Source: JAOPZW01 sp963835295 (lineage in GTDB: Bacteria; Actinomycetota; Thermoleophilia; Solirubrobacterales; Solirubrobacteraceae). Taken from it: a stretch of 64,000 bases of DNA. The stretch lies in contig CAWIEX010000011.1 of NCBI GenBank assembly GCA_963835295.1, positions 124,001-188,000 on the forward strand, given 5' to 3'. Position 1 is the stretch's first letter; each line of letters starts with the position of its first letter. Both the position numbers and the translations under genes were made by a program. The notes beneath the pieces were generated by a model. The model had not been told where the DNA came from, ran no database searches, and was given only the letters and a program-made list of their open reading frames with translations. Below, piece after piece: positions 1 to 8,264 of this stretch.

Positions 1-144
1 GTCCACGAGCTGCTGCGCGAGGGCGTCGTACTCGGCCGCCGAGCCGTCGCACCAGTGGATCGCGTCGGGCCGCGTGAGCTCCGCGACCTGCTCGACCCAC
101 GCCAGCAGCCTCTCGTTCTTCGTCGGGACTGTCGTCTGGCTCAC
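1..144 (-). CDS. pckG: Phosphoenolpyruvate carboxykinase (GTP), N-terminal part
   Basis: Only the first 48 codons lie in the window; the gene runs off the left edge. They read as the start of GTP-type PEP carboxykinase, which interconverts oxaloacetate and phosphoenolpyruvate in the cytosol. The recognisable part is the family opening: a WVEQVAELTRPD helix followed by IHWCDGS near residues 29-35. The start is taken as GTG at 144 because an in-frame stop lies just upstream and a GAGGAG sits about 13 nt ahead. Its place next to a malyl-CoA module fits C3/C4 carbon exchange. The identity rests on this short stretch only. Confidence 0.8.
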   Translation of the reverse strand, partial: MSQTTVPTKNERLLAWVEQVAELTRPDAIHWCDGSAAEYDALAQQLVD

Positions 145-259
145 GTGGTCAGGTCAACTCCTCGGGGTCTCGGAAACGGGGATGTTCAAATGGAAAGGCG
201 GGGATTGTGCCGGAAACGGCCGATCGCGGTTGGGGTTCTCTCTGAGGCTATGGGGTGTG

Positions 260-817
260 TTACTCCACGTTGCCCTCGGCGGCATCCGTGGATTCCACCC
301 CTTCTGCCGGGCGCCGCGGCACCAACACGAGCCGCTTGAACTCGGCCACAAGGGTGCCGTCCTGGTTGTGTACCCGGGTGTGGACCTTCACGGTCCCCCG
401 GTCGGGCTTGGACTGCGACTCGCGCTTCTCGAGCACCTCGGACTCCACGAACAGCGTGTCGCCGTGGAAGACCGGCGCGGGGTGCTTGAGCTCCTCGGTG
501 GCGAGGTTGGCGATCGCCTTGCCCGAGACGTCCGAGACGCTCATCCCGAGGGCCAGCGAGTAGACCAGCGGCCCGACCACCACGTTGCGCCCCTGCTGGG
601 ACTGCGCCGCGTAGACGTCGTTGATGTGCAGCGGATGGTGGTTCATGGTGATCAGGCAGAAGAGGTGGTCGTCGGCCTCGGTCACCGTCTTGGCGGGCCA
701 GTGCTTGTAGACGGCGCCGACCTCGAACTCCTCGAGGTAGCGCCCGTAGGGATGGGCGCCGCTGGCCTCGCGGGCGGACTGATCGGTCTCCACCGCCGCT
801 GGCGTGGTGTCGGACAT
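260..817 (-). CDS. MaoC-family hot-dog hydratase (mesaconyl-/enoyl-CoA hydratase-like)
   Basis: This 185-residue single hot-dog protein should hydrate an enoyl-CoA ester in the cytosol. The opening EEFEVGAVYKHWPAKTVTE and the central segment LITMNHHPLHIND are typical of the short actinobacterial MaoC proteins that act as mesaconyl-CoA hydratases. ATG at 817 is chosen over one 42 nt upstream because AAGGGAG lies 8-14 nt before it and homology begins just after it. The malyl/methylmalyl-CoA lyase lies about 0.8 kb away, pointing outward. Hydration of mesaconyl-CoA to beta-methylmalyl-CoA would supply that lyase. The exact substrate is inferred. Confidence 0.8.
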   Translation of the reverse strand: MSDTTPAAVETDQSAREASGAHPYGRYLEEFEVGAVYKHWPAKTVTEADDHLFCLITMNHHPLHINDVYAAQSQQGRNVVVGPLVYSLALGMSVSDVSGKAIANLATEELKHPAPVFHGDTLFVESEVLEKRESQSKPDRGTVKVHTRVHNQDGTLVAEFKRLVLVPRRPAEGVESTDAAEGNVE

Positions 818-859
818 GCTGTGGTTCGCTCCCTTGGTCTGGCTGGGGCGGGCAGTCAA

Positions 860-1531
860 TCACGCCTGCGTGGCGCAGACCGCCGGTGTTAGGACCGGGC
901 AGACGATCCTCGGCTGGCCGCGCGGGAGCGGCGGGCACGGCGGGCACGGGGTCGGCCGGGGCGACGGCGCGGGCAGCCCCGGGGGAGCCACGGCCGTGCG
1001 GAAGGCGGGCTCGACGGCCCGTCCGCAGGCGGCGTTGAGCGCCTGGGCGATCGTCGAGCGCGCACCGAAGCCCGGCGGGGGCGCGCCGGCGCGCAGCGCG
1101 AAGCGCAGGTCGCTGACGGTCAGCGGGCCCAGGGCGCAGGCCGCCGGCGCGGCGGCCGGCCGGGCCGCGAGGATGTTCGTCGCCTGCGTGATCGTCGGCG
1201 CGCGCAGGGCACGCGACGGCCGCGTGCTGAACAGGACCTGGGCCAGGTCCGGCGTCTGCGAGCCCCGCGGGCGGCGGTTGACCACGGCGACGAGCGCGAC
1301 GACGGCGTGCTTGGGCTGGTGGCGCGGGAGCGCGACGGCCACGTAGTCCAGGCCCGTCGGGCCGGCGAGCGCGAGGCGCAGCGCGGGCCGCGGCCCGTGG
1401 GGCACGGCATAGCGCACCTGGGCGATCGAGACGTCGAACTGGGCCGGCGCGGTCAGGCGGATCCGATGGGCCTGAGCCGTGGCCGGGGCTGCGAGAGCCA
1501 CGACGAGCGCGGCGAGCATGACTCGGCGCAT
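860..1531 (-). CDS. Secreted protein of unknown function
   Basis: I do not recognise this 223-residue protein. It begins with a clear signal peptide (MRRVMLAALVVALAAPATAQA) and has no later membrane segment. The body is Ala/Pro/Arg-rich with five or more cysteines, several near the C-terminus in a CPPCPP stretch, so extracytoplasmic disulphides are possible. It ends 42 nt before the MaoC gene on the same strand and may be co-transcribed with it. The ATG at 1531 was chosen because it starts the signal peptide. Confidence 0.55.
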   Translation of the reverse strand: MRRVMLAALVVALAAPATAQAHRIRLTAPAQFDVSIAQVRYAVPHGPRPALRLALAGPTGLDYVAVALPRHQPKHAVVALVAVVNRRPRGSQTPDLAQVLFSTRPSRALRAPTITQATNILAARPAAAPAACALGPLTVSDLRFALRAGAPPPGFGARSTIAQALNAACGRAVEPAFRTAVAPPGLPAPSPRPTPCPPCPPLPRGQPRIVCPVLTPAVCATQA

Positions 1532-1557
1532 GCCGCAAGGGATATCACCGCCACACG

Positions 1558-1573
1558 TTGACTGGCGAGTCAA
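1558..1573. promoter_or_regulatory. Perfect dyad TTGACT-GGCG-AGTCAA, putative repressor operator
   Basis: Two perfect 6-bp arms flank a 4-bp spacer. The dyad abuts a TATCGT -10-like box (1574-1579) that ends 7 nt before the lyase start, so a bound repressor would block RNA polymerase. The same dyad recurs at 2728-2743 and, weaker, at 53979-53994. Its form suits a TetR-type dimer; the regulator itself is not identified here. Confidence 0.6.
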
Positions 1574-1586
1574 TATCGTCCCGCGC

Positions 1587-2657
1587 ATGCGCAATCCCCG
1601 CGACTTCCTCAAGCCGCTGGCCATCGGAGCGCCCGCCCCGCTGACCGAGATCCCGCTGCGGCCCTCGCGGATGATCCACTTCCTGGACTTCTCCAACGAG
1701 AAGATGGTGGCCAAGGCGCCCGACATCGCGACCAAGACCGACATCCTGCTCGGCAACCTCGAGGACGCGATCCCGATCGACCGCAAGGAGGCCGCACGCC
1801 AGGGGCTCGTCCGGGTCGGGCGCGAGATGGACCTCGGCTCGACGGCGCTGTGGACGCGCGTCAACGCCCTCGAGTCGCCCTGGATGCTCGACGACATCAC
1901 CCGGCTCGTGAGCGAGATCGGCGACCGCCTCGAGGTCATCATGGTCCCCAAGGTCGAGGGGCCGTGGGACATCCACTACGTCGACCGCCTCCTCGCCCAG
2001 CTCGAGGCCAAGGCCGGCCTCGAGCGCCCGATCCTCATCCACGCGATCCTCGAGACCTCTCTGGGCGTGACCAACCTGGAGGACATCGCCACGGCCAGCC
2101 CGCGCATGCAGGGGATGAGCTTCGGCCCCGCGGACCTGGCCGCCTCGCGGCGGATGAAGACCACGCGCGTCGGCGGCGGGCACCCCGGCTACCGCGTCGT
2201 CGAGGACCCCGACCCGGATGCGCCGGACGCGCCCCGCGCCAGCGCCCAGCAGGATCCCTGGCACTACTCGATCGCGCGCATGGTCGACGCTTGCACCGCG
2301 GCCGGCATCCTGCCCTTCTACGGCCCCTACGGCGACATCAAGGACGTCCTGGGCTGCGAGACGCAGTTCCGCGCCGCCTTCCTGCTCGGCTGCGTCGGCG
2401 CCTGGTCGCTGCACCCCGTGCAGATCGACATCGCCAAGAAGGTCTTCTCGCCCGACCCCGACGAGGTCGCCTTTGCCAAGAAGGTCATCGAGGCGATCCC
2501 CGACGGCGCCGGGGTGCACATGATCGACGGCAAGATGCAGGACGACGCGACCTGGAAGCAGTGCCGCGTGATGGTCGACCTGGCCGAGCTGCTGGCCGCC
2601 AAGGACCCCGAGCTCGCCGAGGCCTACGGGTTCGAGCCCGCCGCCGCCAGCGGCTGA
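1587..2657 (+). CDS. mcl: L-malyl-CoA / beta-methylmalyl-CoA lyase
   Basis: This 356-residue HpcH/HpaI-CitE family enzyme should reversibly cleave malyl-CoA to acetyl-CoA plus glyoxylate, or methylmalyl-CoA to propionyl-CoA plus glyoxylate. Family marks include NLEDAIP, IMVPKVEG, the block MSFGPADLAASRRMKTTRV, GGGHPGY, and the C-terminal MIDGKMQDDATWKQ, all characteristic of the Rhodobacter-type Mcl1 group rather than citrate-lyase CitE. ATG at 1587 has no Shine-Dalgarno but follows a TANNNT box by 7 nt, so it is probably leaderless. The next genes encode a CoA ligase pair that could make its malyl-CoA substrate. Confidence 0.9.
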   Translation: MRNPRDFLKPLAIGAPAPLTEIPLRPSRMIHFLDFSNEKMVAKAPDIATKTDILLGNLEDAIPIDRKEAARQGLVRVGREMDLGSTALWTRVNALESPWMLDDITRLVSEIGDRLEVIMVPKVEGPWDIHYVDRLLAQLEAKAGLERPILIHAILETSLGVTNLEDIATASPRMQGMSFGPADLAASRRMKTTRVGGGHPGYRVVEDPDPDAPDAPRASAQQDPWHYSIARMVDACTAAGILPFYGPYGDIKDVLGCETQFRAAFLLGCVGAWSLHPVQIDIAKKVFSPDPDEVAFAKKVIEAIPDGAGVHMIDGKMQDDATWKQCRVMVDLAELLAAKDPELAEAYGFEPAAASG

Positions 2658-2668
2658 ACGACGAGAAA

Positions 2669-2685
2669 TGCCCGCTATGCGGGCA
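2669..2685 (+). terminator. Short GC hairpin after mcl
   Basis: TGCCCGC and GCGGGCA form a 7-bp stem with a 3-nt loop, 11 nt after the mcl stop. There is no U tract. It could terminate or attenuate the mcl transcript before the separate promoter of the CoA ligase genes. Confidence 0.45.
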
Positions 2686-2727
2686 GAAGTCGTCGCGCAG
2701 CTGCCAGGGAGGCCGTGCGGACCGCTG

Positions 2728-2743
2728 TTGACTGAGCAGTCAA
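2728..2743. promoter_or_regulatory. Perfect dyad TTGACT-GAGC-AGTCAA, second operator copy
   Basis: The arms are identical to those of the dyad at 1558-1573. A TATGTT -10-like box lies at 2749-2754, 9 nt before the CoA ligase start. The left TTGACT could double as a -35 element with 15-bp spacing. Identical arms in consecutive promoters argue for one regulator controlling both transcription units. Confidence 0.6.
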
Positions 2744-2763
2744 TCGACTATGTTTGGTCCCCC

Positions 2764-3969
2764 ATGAGGTTCTTCGAGTACGAGGCCCGCGAGCTCGTCA
2801 AGCGCGCGGGGATCCCCGTCACCGACTACGGCTTCGCCACCACGCCGCAGGAAGCGCGTGAGATCGCCTTCCGCATCGGCGAGCCGGTCGTCATCAAGTC
2901 CCAGGTCCTCACCGGCGGGCGGATGAAGGCCGGCGGCGTGCAGTTCGCCGACACCCCGGACGAGGCGGCCGCCAAGGCCGAGCACGTGCTCAGGCTCGAG
3001 ATCAACGGCCACATGCCGCGCGGCGTGCTCGTCGACCCCAAGGCCAGCGTGAAGCAGGAGTACTACGCGGGCGTGGTGTGGGACGGCATCCGCAAGCAGC
3101 CGGTGATGCTGTTCAGCGACATGGGCGGCATCGACATCGAGGAGGTCGCCGAGACCCACCCCGACCACGTCGGACGCGGGCACTTCTCGAACATCCTGCC
3201 GCTGAGCGACTACCAGGCCAAGCAGGTCATCGCCTCGGTCGGGGTCACCGGGCGCCAGCTCAACCGGCTCGTGCCGATCCTCACCGCGCTCGCGCGGATG
3301 TTCGTCGAGCGCGACATGACGCTGGCCGAGATCAACCCGCTCGGCGAGCTCGATGACGGCTCGTTCGTCGCCCTCGACGCGCACATGGACATGGAGAACG
3401 AAGCCCGCCCGCGCCAGGCCGCCGTGCTCGACCAGCTCGGCGTCGGCGAGGAGGAGACGCGGCAGGCCCGCGAGGCCACCGCGTTCGAGCTCGCCGGCGA
3501 GGCCGTCGACGGGATGGACCACCGCGGCGTGGCGGGCAACGTCACCGAGTTCGACGGCGATCTCGGGCTCGTCATCGGCGCCGGCGGCGGCTCGCTGACC
3601 CTCTTCGACGCCGTGCGCGCCCACGGGGGCAAGCCGGCCAACTACTGCGAGATCGGCGGCAATCCCAGCGTGCGCAAGGCGTGCGCGCTGGCGAAGCTCG
3701 TCCTCCAGAAGCCGGGCGTGGACAAGATCGCGGTGATGATGTCGATCGTGTCCAACACGAGGGTCGACATCGTCGCGCGCGGCGTCATCAGGGCGTGCCT
3801 GGAGCTCGGCTACGACCCGGCGGAGAAGATCTCCATCTTCCGCATCCCGGGCGCGTGGGAGGAGGAGGGCTTCAAGATCCTCGAGCGCTACGGCGTGCGC
3901 TACGCCGATCGCTCCACCTCGCTGCACGACGCCGCGCGGATGGCCGTGCAGGGAGCGTCGTCGCCATGA
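2764..3969 (+). CDS. SucC-type CoA ligase beta subunit (malate-CoA ligase candidate)
   Basis: This 401-residue protein is an ATP-grasp beta subunit of the succinyl-/malyl-CoA ligase family, which joins a dicarboxylate to CoA with ATP or GTP. It opens with the family FEYEARELVKRAGIPV. ATP-grasp marks follow, including VVIKSQVLTGGRMKAGG, the metal-site AEINPLG and LDAHMDMENEA, then a C-terminal ligase domain with GAGGGSLTLFD and NYCEIGGNPS. It overlaps the alpha-subunit gene by ATGA. Malate is the favoured substrate because the lyase gene sits directly upstream, as in serine-cycle mtkA-mtkB-mcl clusters. Succinyl- or citryl-CoA synthesis cannot be excluded, and the sequence is divergent from housekeeping SucC. 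Confidence 0.8.
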   Translation: MRFFEYEARELVKRAGIPVTDYGFATTPQEAREIAFRIGEPVVIKSQVLTGGRMKAGGVQFADTPDEAAAKAEHVLRLEINGHMPRGVLVDPKASVKQEYYAGVVWDGIRKQPVMLFSDMGGIDIEEVAETHPDHVGRGHFSNILPLSDYQAKQVIASVGVTGRQLNRLVPILTALARMFVERDMTLAEINPLGELDDGSFVALDAHMDMENEARPRQAAVLDQLGVGEEETRQAREATAFELAGEAVDGMDHRGVAGNVTEFDGDLGLVIGAGGGSLTLFDAVRAHGGKPANYCEIGGNPSVRKACALAKLVLQKPGVDKIAVMMSIVSNTRVDIVARGVIRACLELGYDPAEKISIFRIPGAWEEEGFKILERYGVRYADRSTSLHDAARMAVQGASSP

Positions 3970-4937
3970 GCATCCTCATCGACGAGGCCACCACCTTCAT
4001 CGTCCAGGGCATCACCGGGCGCGAGGCGGTCAACCTGACGCGCGAGTGCCTTGACTACGGCAAGGGCGCCCAGGTGGTGGGGGGCGTCACGCCCGGGCGC
4101 AAGGGGCGCGACGTGCACGGAGTCCCCGTCTTCGACACGGTCGACCAGGCCGTAGCCCATCACGGGCGCCCGATCGACGGCTCGGTCGTCACCGTCCCGC
4201 CCGCCTTCACCAAGGACGCGGTCTTCGAGGCGATCGACAACGGCGTCAAGCTCGTGGTCATCGTCACCGAGCGCATCCCGCGCCGGGACGTGGCGGAGAT
4301 GGTCGAGCTCGCCGCGCTGCGCGGCGCGCGCATCATCGGCCCCAACTGCCTGGGGATCATCGTCCCCGACGTCATCAAGATGGGGGGCATCGGCGGGCCG
4401 GCCAAGGACGCCGCCAAGTCCTACACGCGCGGGCCGATCGGCGTCATCTCGCGCTCGGGCGGCATGACGACCGAGATGTCCTCGACCCTGAGCGCCGCGG
4501 GCCTGGGCCAGTCGACCGCTGTGTCGATCGGCGGCGACGCCATCATCGGCTCGACCTACGCCGAGCTCATGCCGCTCTTCGAGGCCGACCAGGAGACGGA
4601 GGGCATCGTCATCTACACCGAGCCGGGCGGCCGCATGGAGGCCGAGCTCGCCCGCTGGGTGACCGAGAACGACTCGCGCCTGCCGATCGTCGCCTTCATG
4701 GCCGGGCGGTTCATGGACGAGATGCCGGGCATGAGCTTCGGCCACGCCGGCACGATCGTCGAGGGCAAGGAGGACACGGCGAGCGAGAAGATCGCGCGCC
4801 TGGCCGAGGCGGGGATCACCGTCGCGGAGGAGATCTCGCAGATCCCGGAGATCATGAAGGCCAAGCTGGCGGGGATGGAGCGGCCCGAGGCCGAGCCCCG
4901 TTCTCAGAGCGCGGGGCTGGATGCCCCGCGGAGGTGA
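3966..4937 (+). CDS. SucD-type CoA ligase alpha subunit (malate-CoA ligase candidate)
   Basis: This 323-residue subunit binds CoA and carries the phosphohistidine of the ligase. It shows the N-terminal FIVQGITGREA, GGVTPGRKG, IGPNCLGI and the His-containing MSFGHAGTIVEG that holds the phosphorylated histidine. It runs about 30 residues longer than typical SucD because of a polar C-terminal tail. The 4-nt overlap with the beta gene indicates translational coupling. It should form a heteromer with the upstream product. Substrate choice is inferred from the adjacent lyase. Confidence 0.8.
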   Translation: MSILIDEATTFIVQGITGREAVNLTRECLDYGKGAQVVGGVTPGRKGRDVHGVPVFDTVDQAVAHHGRPIDGSVVTVPPAFTKDAVFEAIDNGVKLVVIVTERIPRRDVAEMVELAALRGARIIGPNCLGIIVPDVIKMGGIGGPAKDAAKSYTRGPIGVISRSGGMTTEMSSTLSAAGLGQSTAVSIGGDAIIGSTYAELMPLFEADQETEGIVIYTEPGGRMEAELARWVTENDSRLPIVAFMAGRFMDEMPGMSFGHAGTIVEGKEDTASEKIARLAEAGITVAEEISQIPEIMKAKLAGMERPEAEPRSQSAGLDAPRR

Positions 4938-4947
4938 TCGGAGCGCC

Positions 4948-5205
4948 ATGAGGGCCGAGGCCATCTTCATCGGCGTCGAGGTCGACGACGCGGTCGCCCA
5001 GGACACCGCCGTCGCGACCAAGCTCGCGGAGGTCTGCCCCGTCGACATCTACGCGGTGTCATCCCACCCACCCGGCCACACGGTCCTCGTCGAGGAGAAC
5101 CTCGACGAGTGCGTGCTCTGCGGCCTGTGCCTCGACGCCGCCCCCGACGGCGCGGTGCGCGTGCTCAAGCTCTACGACGAGGGCGCCGCGCTGCAGCGCG
5201 CTTGA
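4948..5205 (+). CDS. Single-cluster [4Fe-4S] ferredoxin, FixX-like
   Basis: This 85-residue protein has exactly four cysteines: C30 in a CPVDIY motif and C55, C58, C61 in CVLCGLC. The usual fourth Cys after the triplet is Ala (LDAAP). This matches a half-ferredoxin in which the upstream CP cysteine completes one [4Fe-4S] cluster, as in FixX. ATG at 4948 follows the ligase stop by 10 nt, with GGAG just ahead. A small electron carrier in a CoA-ligase/lyase operon is unusual; a partner such as a 2-oxoacid:ferredoxin oxidoreductase is not in the window. Confidence 0.75.
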   Translation: MRAEAIFIGVEVDDAVAQDTAVATKLAEVCPVDIYAVSSHPPGHTVLVEENLDECVLCGLCLDAAPDGAVRVLKLYDEGAALQRA

Positions 5206-5277
5206 GCGCTGCGCCGCATATGAGCGCGCGGCAGAACTGGCACCCCAGACCACACGCGTCCTGAGAGACTGCTCCGG

Positions 5278-6029
5278 ATGCCCGAGCTACCGGAGGCTGA
5301 GCGCGCGCGTACGACGATCGAGCGCGGCGCCCTGCTCCGGCGCATCGTCGACGTCGACGACGCCGACAGCTACGTCTGTCGCCCGCACGCCCCCGGCGAG
5401 ATCGCCGACGCCCTCGTCGGCCGCGAGCTGACCGCCGCGCACCGCCGCGGCAAGGCCATGTGGGTCGAGACCTCCGACGACGGGCCGGTGCTCGGGCTGC
5501 ACCTCGGGATGGCCGGGCGCATCGCACTCGACGAGGAGCCGGCCCCCCGCGGATGGGACCGCTTCGTCGTGCACTTCGAGGACGGCGGCCGTCTGGCCCT
5601 GCGCGACAAGCGCCGCCTCGGCCGCGCCCGCCTCGAGCCCGACCTGGCCGCTCTGGGGCCGATGCCGCCGAGATCACCCGCGAGGACTTCCGCGCGCGCG
5701 TGGGCCGTGGGGCCGCGCCGCTGAAGGCGCGGCTCATGGACCAGAGCGTCGTCTCGGGCGTGGGCAACCTGCTGGCCGACGAGATCCTCTGGCGCGCCCG
5801 CCTCGATCCGCGCCGCCCGGCCGGCGCGCTGAGCGCGGAGGAGCTCGACCGCCTGCGCCGCGAGGTGCGTGCCGCGACGCGCTCCGCGATCCGCCGCGGC
5901 GGGGCCCATACCGGCGACGTGATCGCCTCACGCCGGCGCGGCGGCCTGTGCCCGCGCTGCGGCGCCGAGATGCAGCGCGCCACGGTCGGCGGCCGGACGA
6001 CCTTCTGGTGCCCGGCGGAGCAGCGCTGA
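5278..6029 (+). pseudogene. Fpg/Nei-type DNA glycosylase, frameshifted
   Basis: The open frame starts MPELPEAER, giving the N-terminal Pro and Glu used by formamidopyrimidine/endonuclease VIII glycosylases, and has the beta-hairpin Lys in RRGKAMW. Homology leaves frame near 5660, where one base appears to be missing after GGGGCCG. It continues in another frame with ALKARLMDQ-type, VSGVGNLLADEILW and a C-terminal zinc finger. With the base restored the protein is about 250 residues, a normal length. The zinc finger reads CPRC...WCPAEQ, so the usual fourth Cys is Glu. The shift may be a real inactivation or a sequence error. Confidence 0.75.
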
Positions 6030-6075
6030 TGATCCGGTCCGGGGGCTCGGACGCACATGAGACAAGGAGGTCCCA

Positions 6076-8264
6076 GTGGCAGGACTGCGCGCACTGACGT
6101 CTTGGGGTCGCGATCGACCGGACATCCCCGGTGAGGCGGCTCTGGCCAGCCGCGTGAGCGGGGTGCTGTGGCTCAGCGGGGCCGTGACGCTGCTGCTCAC
6201 GCTGGCCATTCCGGGCACGACGATCCACGCGCAATGGGCGATCGCCCTGATCGCCGCCTTCGCGGTGCTCTGGGGTGCCCTGATGCTGTCCGGGCCCCCT
6301 GGGCGCATTCGCCGGTGCGCGTGTCGCACCTCTCCACCATCCTCAGCCTCGGGATCGTGGCCGCGCTCACGCGCGCCACCGGGAGCACCGACGCGGCGGC
6401 GCTCGACTACCTGTGGCTGGTCGTCGTCTACACCGCGGTCTTCTACACGCCGCGCCAGGCCCTCGCCTACTGGCTGGCCTGCGGGGTGGTTCACGCGCTG
6501 CCCTTCCTGTACGACGGCCATGCCCTGGACGACAACCTTGCGCGCAGGCTCGTCGTCGTCGTGCCCGTCTACTGCCTGGTCGGCGGCGTCGTCGTGGCCG
6601 GGCGCGAGCTGCTGGCGGGCGCCACCCGCACGGCCAGCGAGCTCGAAGGGCGCCAACGGCGGGTGACCGAGGAGCAGTCGTCGCTGCGGCGCGTGGCCAC
6701 GGCGGTCGCCGCGGGCTTGCCGCCCGCCGGCATCTTCGCGCTCGTCTCGCTCGACGCCGGGCACCTGCTGGGCGCTGACTGCGCCTCCATCGTTCGCTTC
6801 CAGGGCCCCGACCGCGTCGTCATCCTCGGCCGCTGGAGCCACGACGAGCACGGCGCCGAGGATCCCGACACGATCGTCGGCGTGCGCGCTGGCAGCCTCC
6901 TCGACCGTCTGCGCTCGGGCGAGGCGATCGCGGGCGACCGGATGGACGACGAATACCGCTGCATGCGGCTGGCTGCCCCGATCCGCCACGGCGCCGCAGT
7001 GTGGGGCGCGCTCGTCGTCGTGGCCACCGACCCGCACGAGTTCGCTCCCGGCGCCGAGCAGCGCCTGAAGGACTACGCCGACCTGATCGCCACCGCAGTG
7101 GCCAACGCCGAGAGCCGCGCACGGATGGACGCCGAGGCGGCGACCGACGCGCTCACCGGGCTGCCCAACCACCGCGCCTTCCGCGAGCGCCTGGCGGAGG
7201 AGGTCGCGCGCGCCCAGCGCCACGACCGCCCACTGACCGTGGCTCTCGTCGATGTCGACGGCTTCCGCGACCTCAACGACCGCGCCGGCCTGGACGTGGC
7301 CGACGAGGTGCTCGTGCAGATCGGCTCGCTGCTGCGCGACGTGGTGCGCGAGGAGGACGTCCTCGCGCGGCTGGGCGCGGACGAGTACGGCGTGATCTTC
7401 GTCGAGAGCGACCGCCATCAGGCGCTGATGCGCGCCGACCGCGCCCGGCGGGCCGTCGCCGAGACGCCGATGCGCCACCGCCTGCGCATCTCCGTGTCGA
7501 TCGGGCTGTGCGACCTCGAGGCCGCGAGCTCGGCCGACGAGGCGCTGCGGCGCGCCGACTCCGCGCTGTACTGGGCCAAGCAGCACGGTCGCGATCTGTG
7601 CTGGCTCTACGACCCGACGGTCGTGCGCGAGCTCGACCAGCGCCAGCGCACGCGCGAGCTCGATCGCACCCAGGCGCTCGTGGGGCTGCGCGCGCTGGCG
7701 CGGGCCATCGACGCCAAGGACCCCGCCACGCAGGAGCACTCAGAGCGGGTGGCGGCGCTCAGCGCCCGCCTGGCCACGGCCCGCGGCTGGCCGCCGGACC
7801 GCGTCGCGCTGCTGCGCGACGCCGCGCTGCTGCACGACGTCGGCAAGATCGGCGTGCCCGACGCGATCCTGCTCAAGGACGGGCCCCTCGACGACGGGGA
7901 GTTCGCGATCGTGCGTGAGCATGCCGTGCTCGGCGCGCGGATCGTCGGCGACGTGCTCGAGCGCGAGCAGATCGAGTGGATCGCCGGCCACCACGAGCGT
8001 CCGGACGGCGCCGGCTACCCGGGGGCGCTCCAAGGCGACGACGTGCCCGAGGGCGCCGCGCTGCTGGCGCTCGCCGACGCGTGGGACGTGATGGTGTCCG
8101 ATCGCTCCTACAGCGCGCCGATGACCGTCGAGGCCGCGCTCGCCGAGGCACGCGCGCGCGCCGGGACGCAGTTCGCGGTCACCGCCGTCGAGGCCCTCGA
8201 GAGCCTGGCGCAGCGGGGCGACCTCATGCCGGCGGCGGCGCGGCTGCACCTGCCGACGCTGTGA
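6076..8264 (+). CDS. Membrane GGDEF / HD-GYP cyclic-di-GMP protein (one frameshift near its 5' end)
   Basis: The protein would be about 729 residues once a single missing C in the CCCCC run near 6297 is restored. The N-terminal frame supplies the first membrane helix pair; the downstream frame continues with more helices, a GAF-like sensor, GGDEF and HD-GYP domains. The GGDEF motif is degenerate (GADEY), so cyclase activity is doubtful. HD-GYP is intact, with LHDVGKIGVPD and HHERPDGAGYP, so it probably hydrolyses cyclic-di-GMP. GTG at 6076 has AAGGAGG 5 nt upstream. As sequenced, translation from 6076 would stop early; a GTG near 6317 could still start a shorter product. Confidence 0.75.

Noticed and set aside
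854..859. AGTCAA near the MaoC gene as a fourth operator copy
   Set aside because: Only one half-site is present; the left arm matches 2 of 6 bases. It also overlaps the end of the upstream gene.
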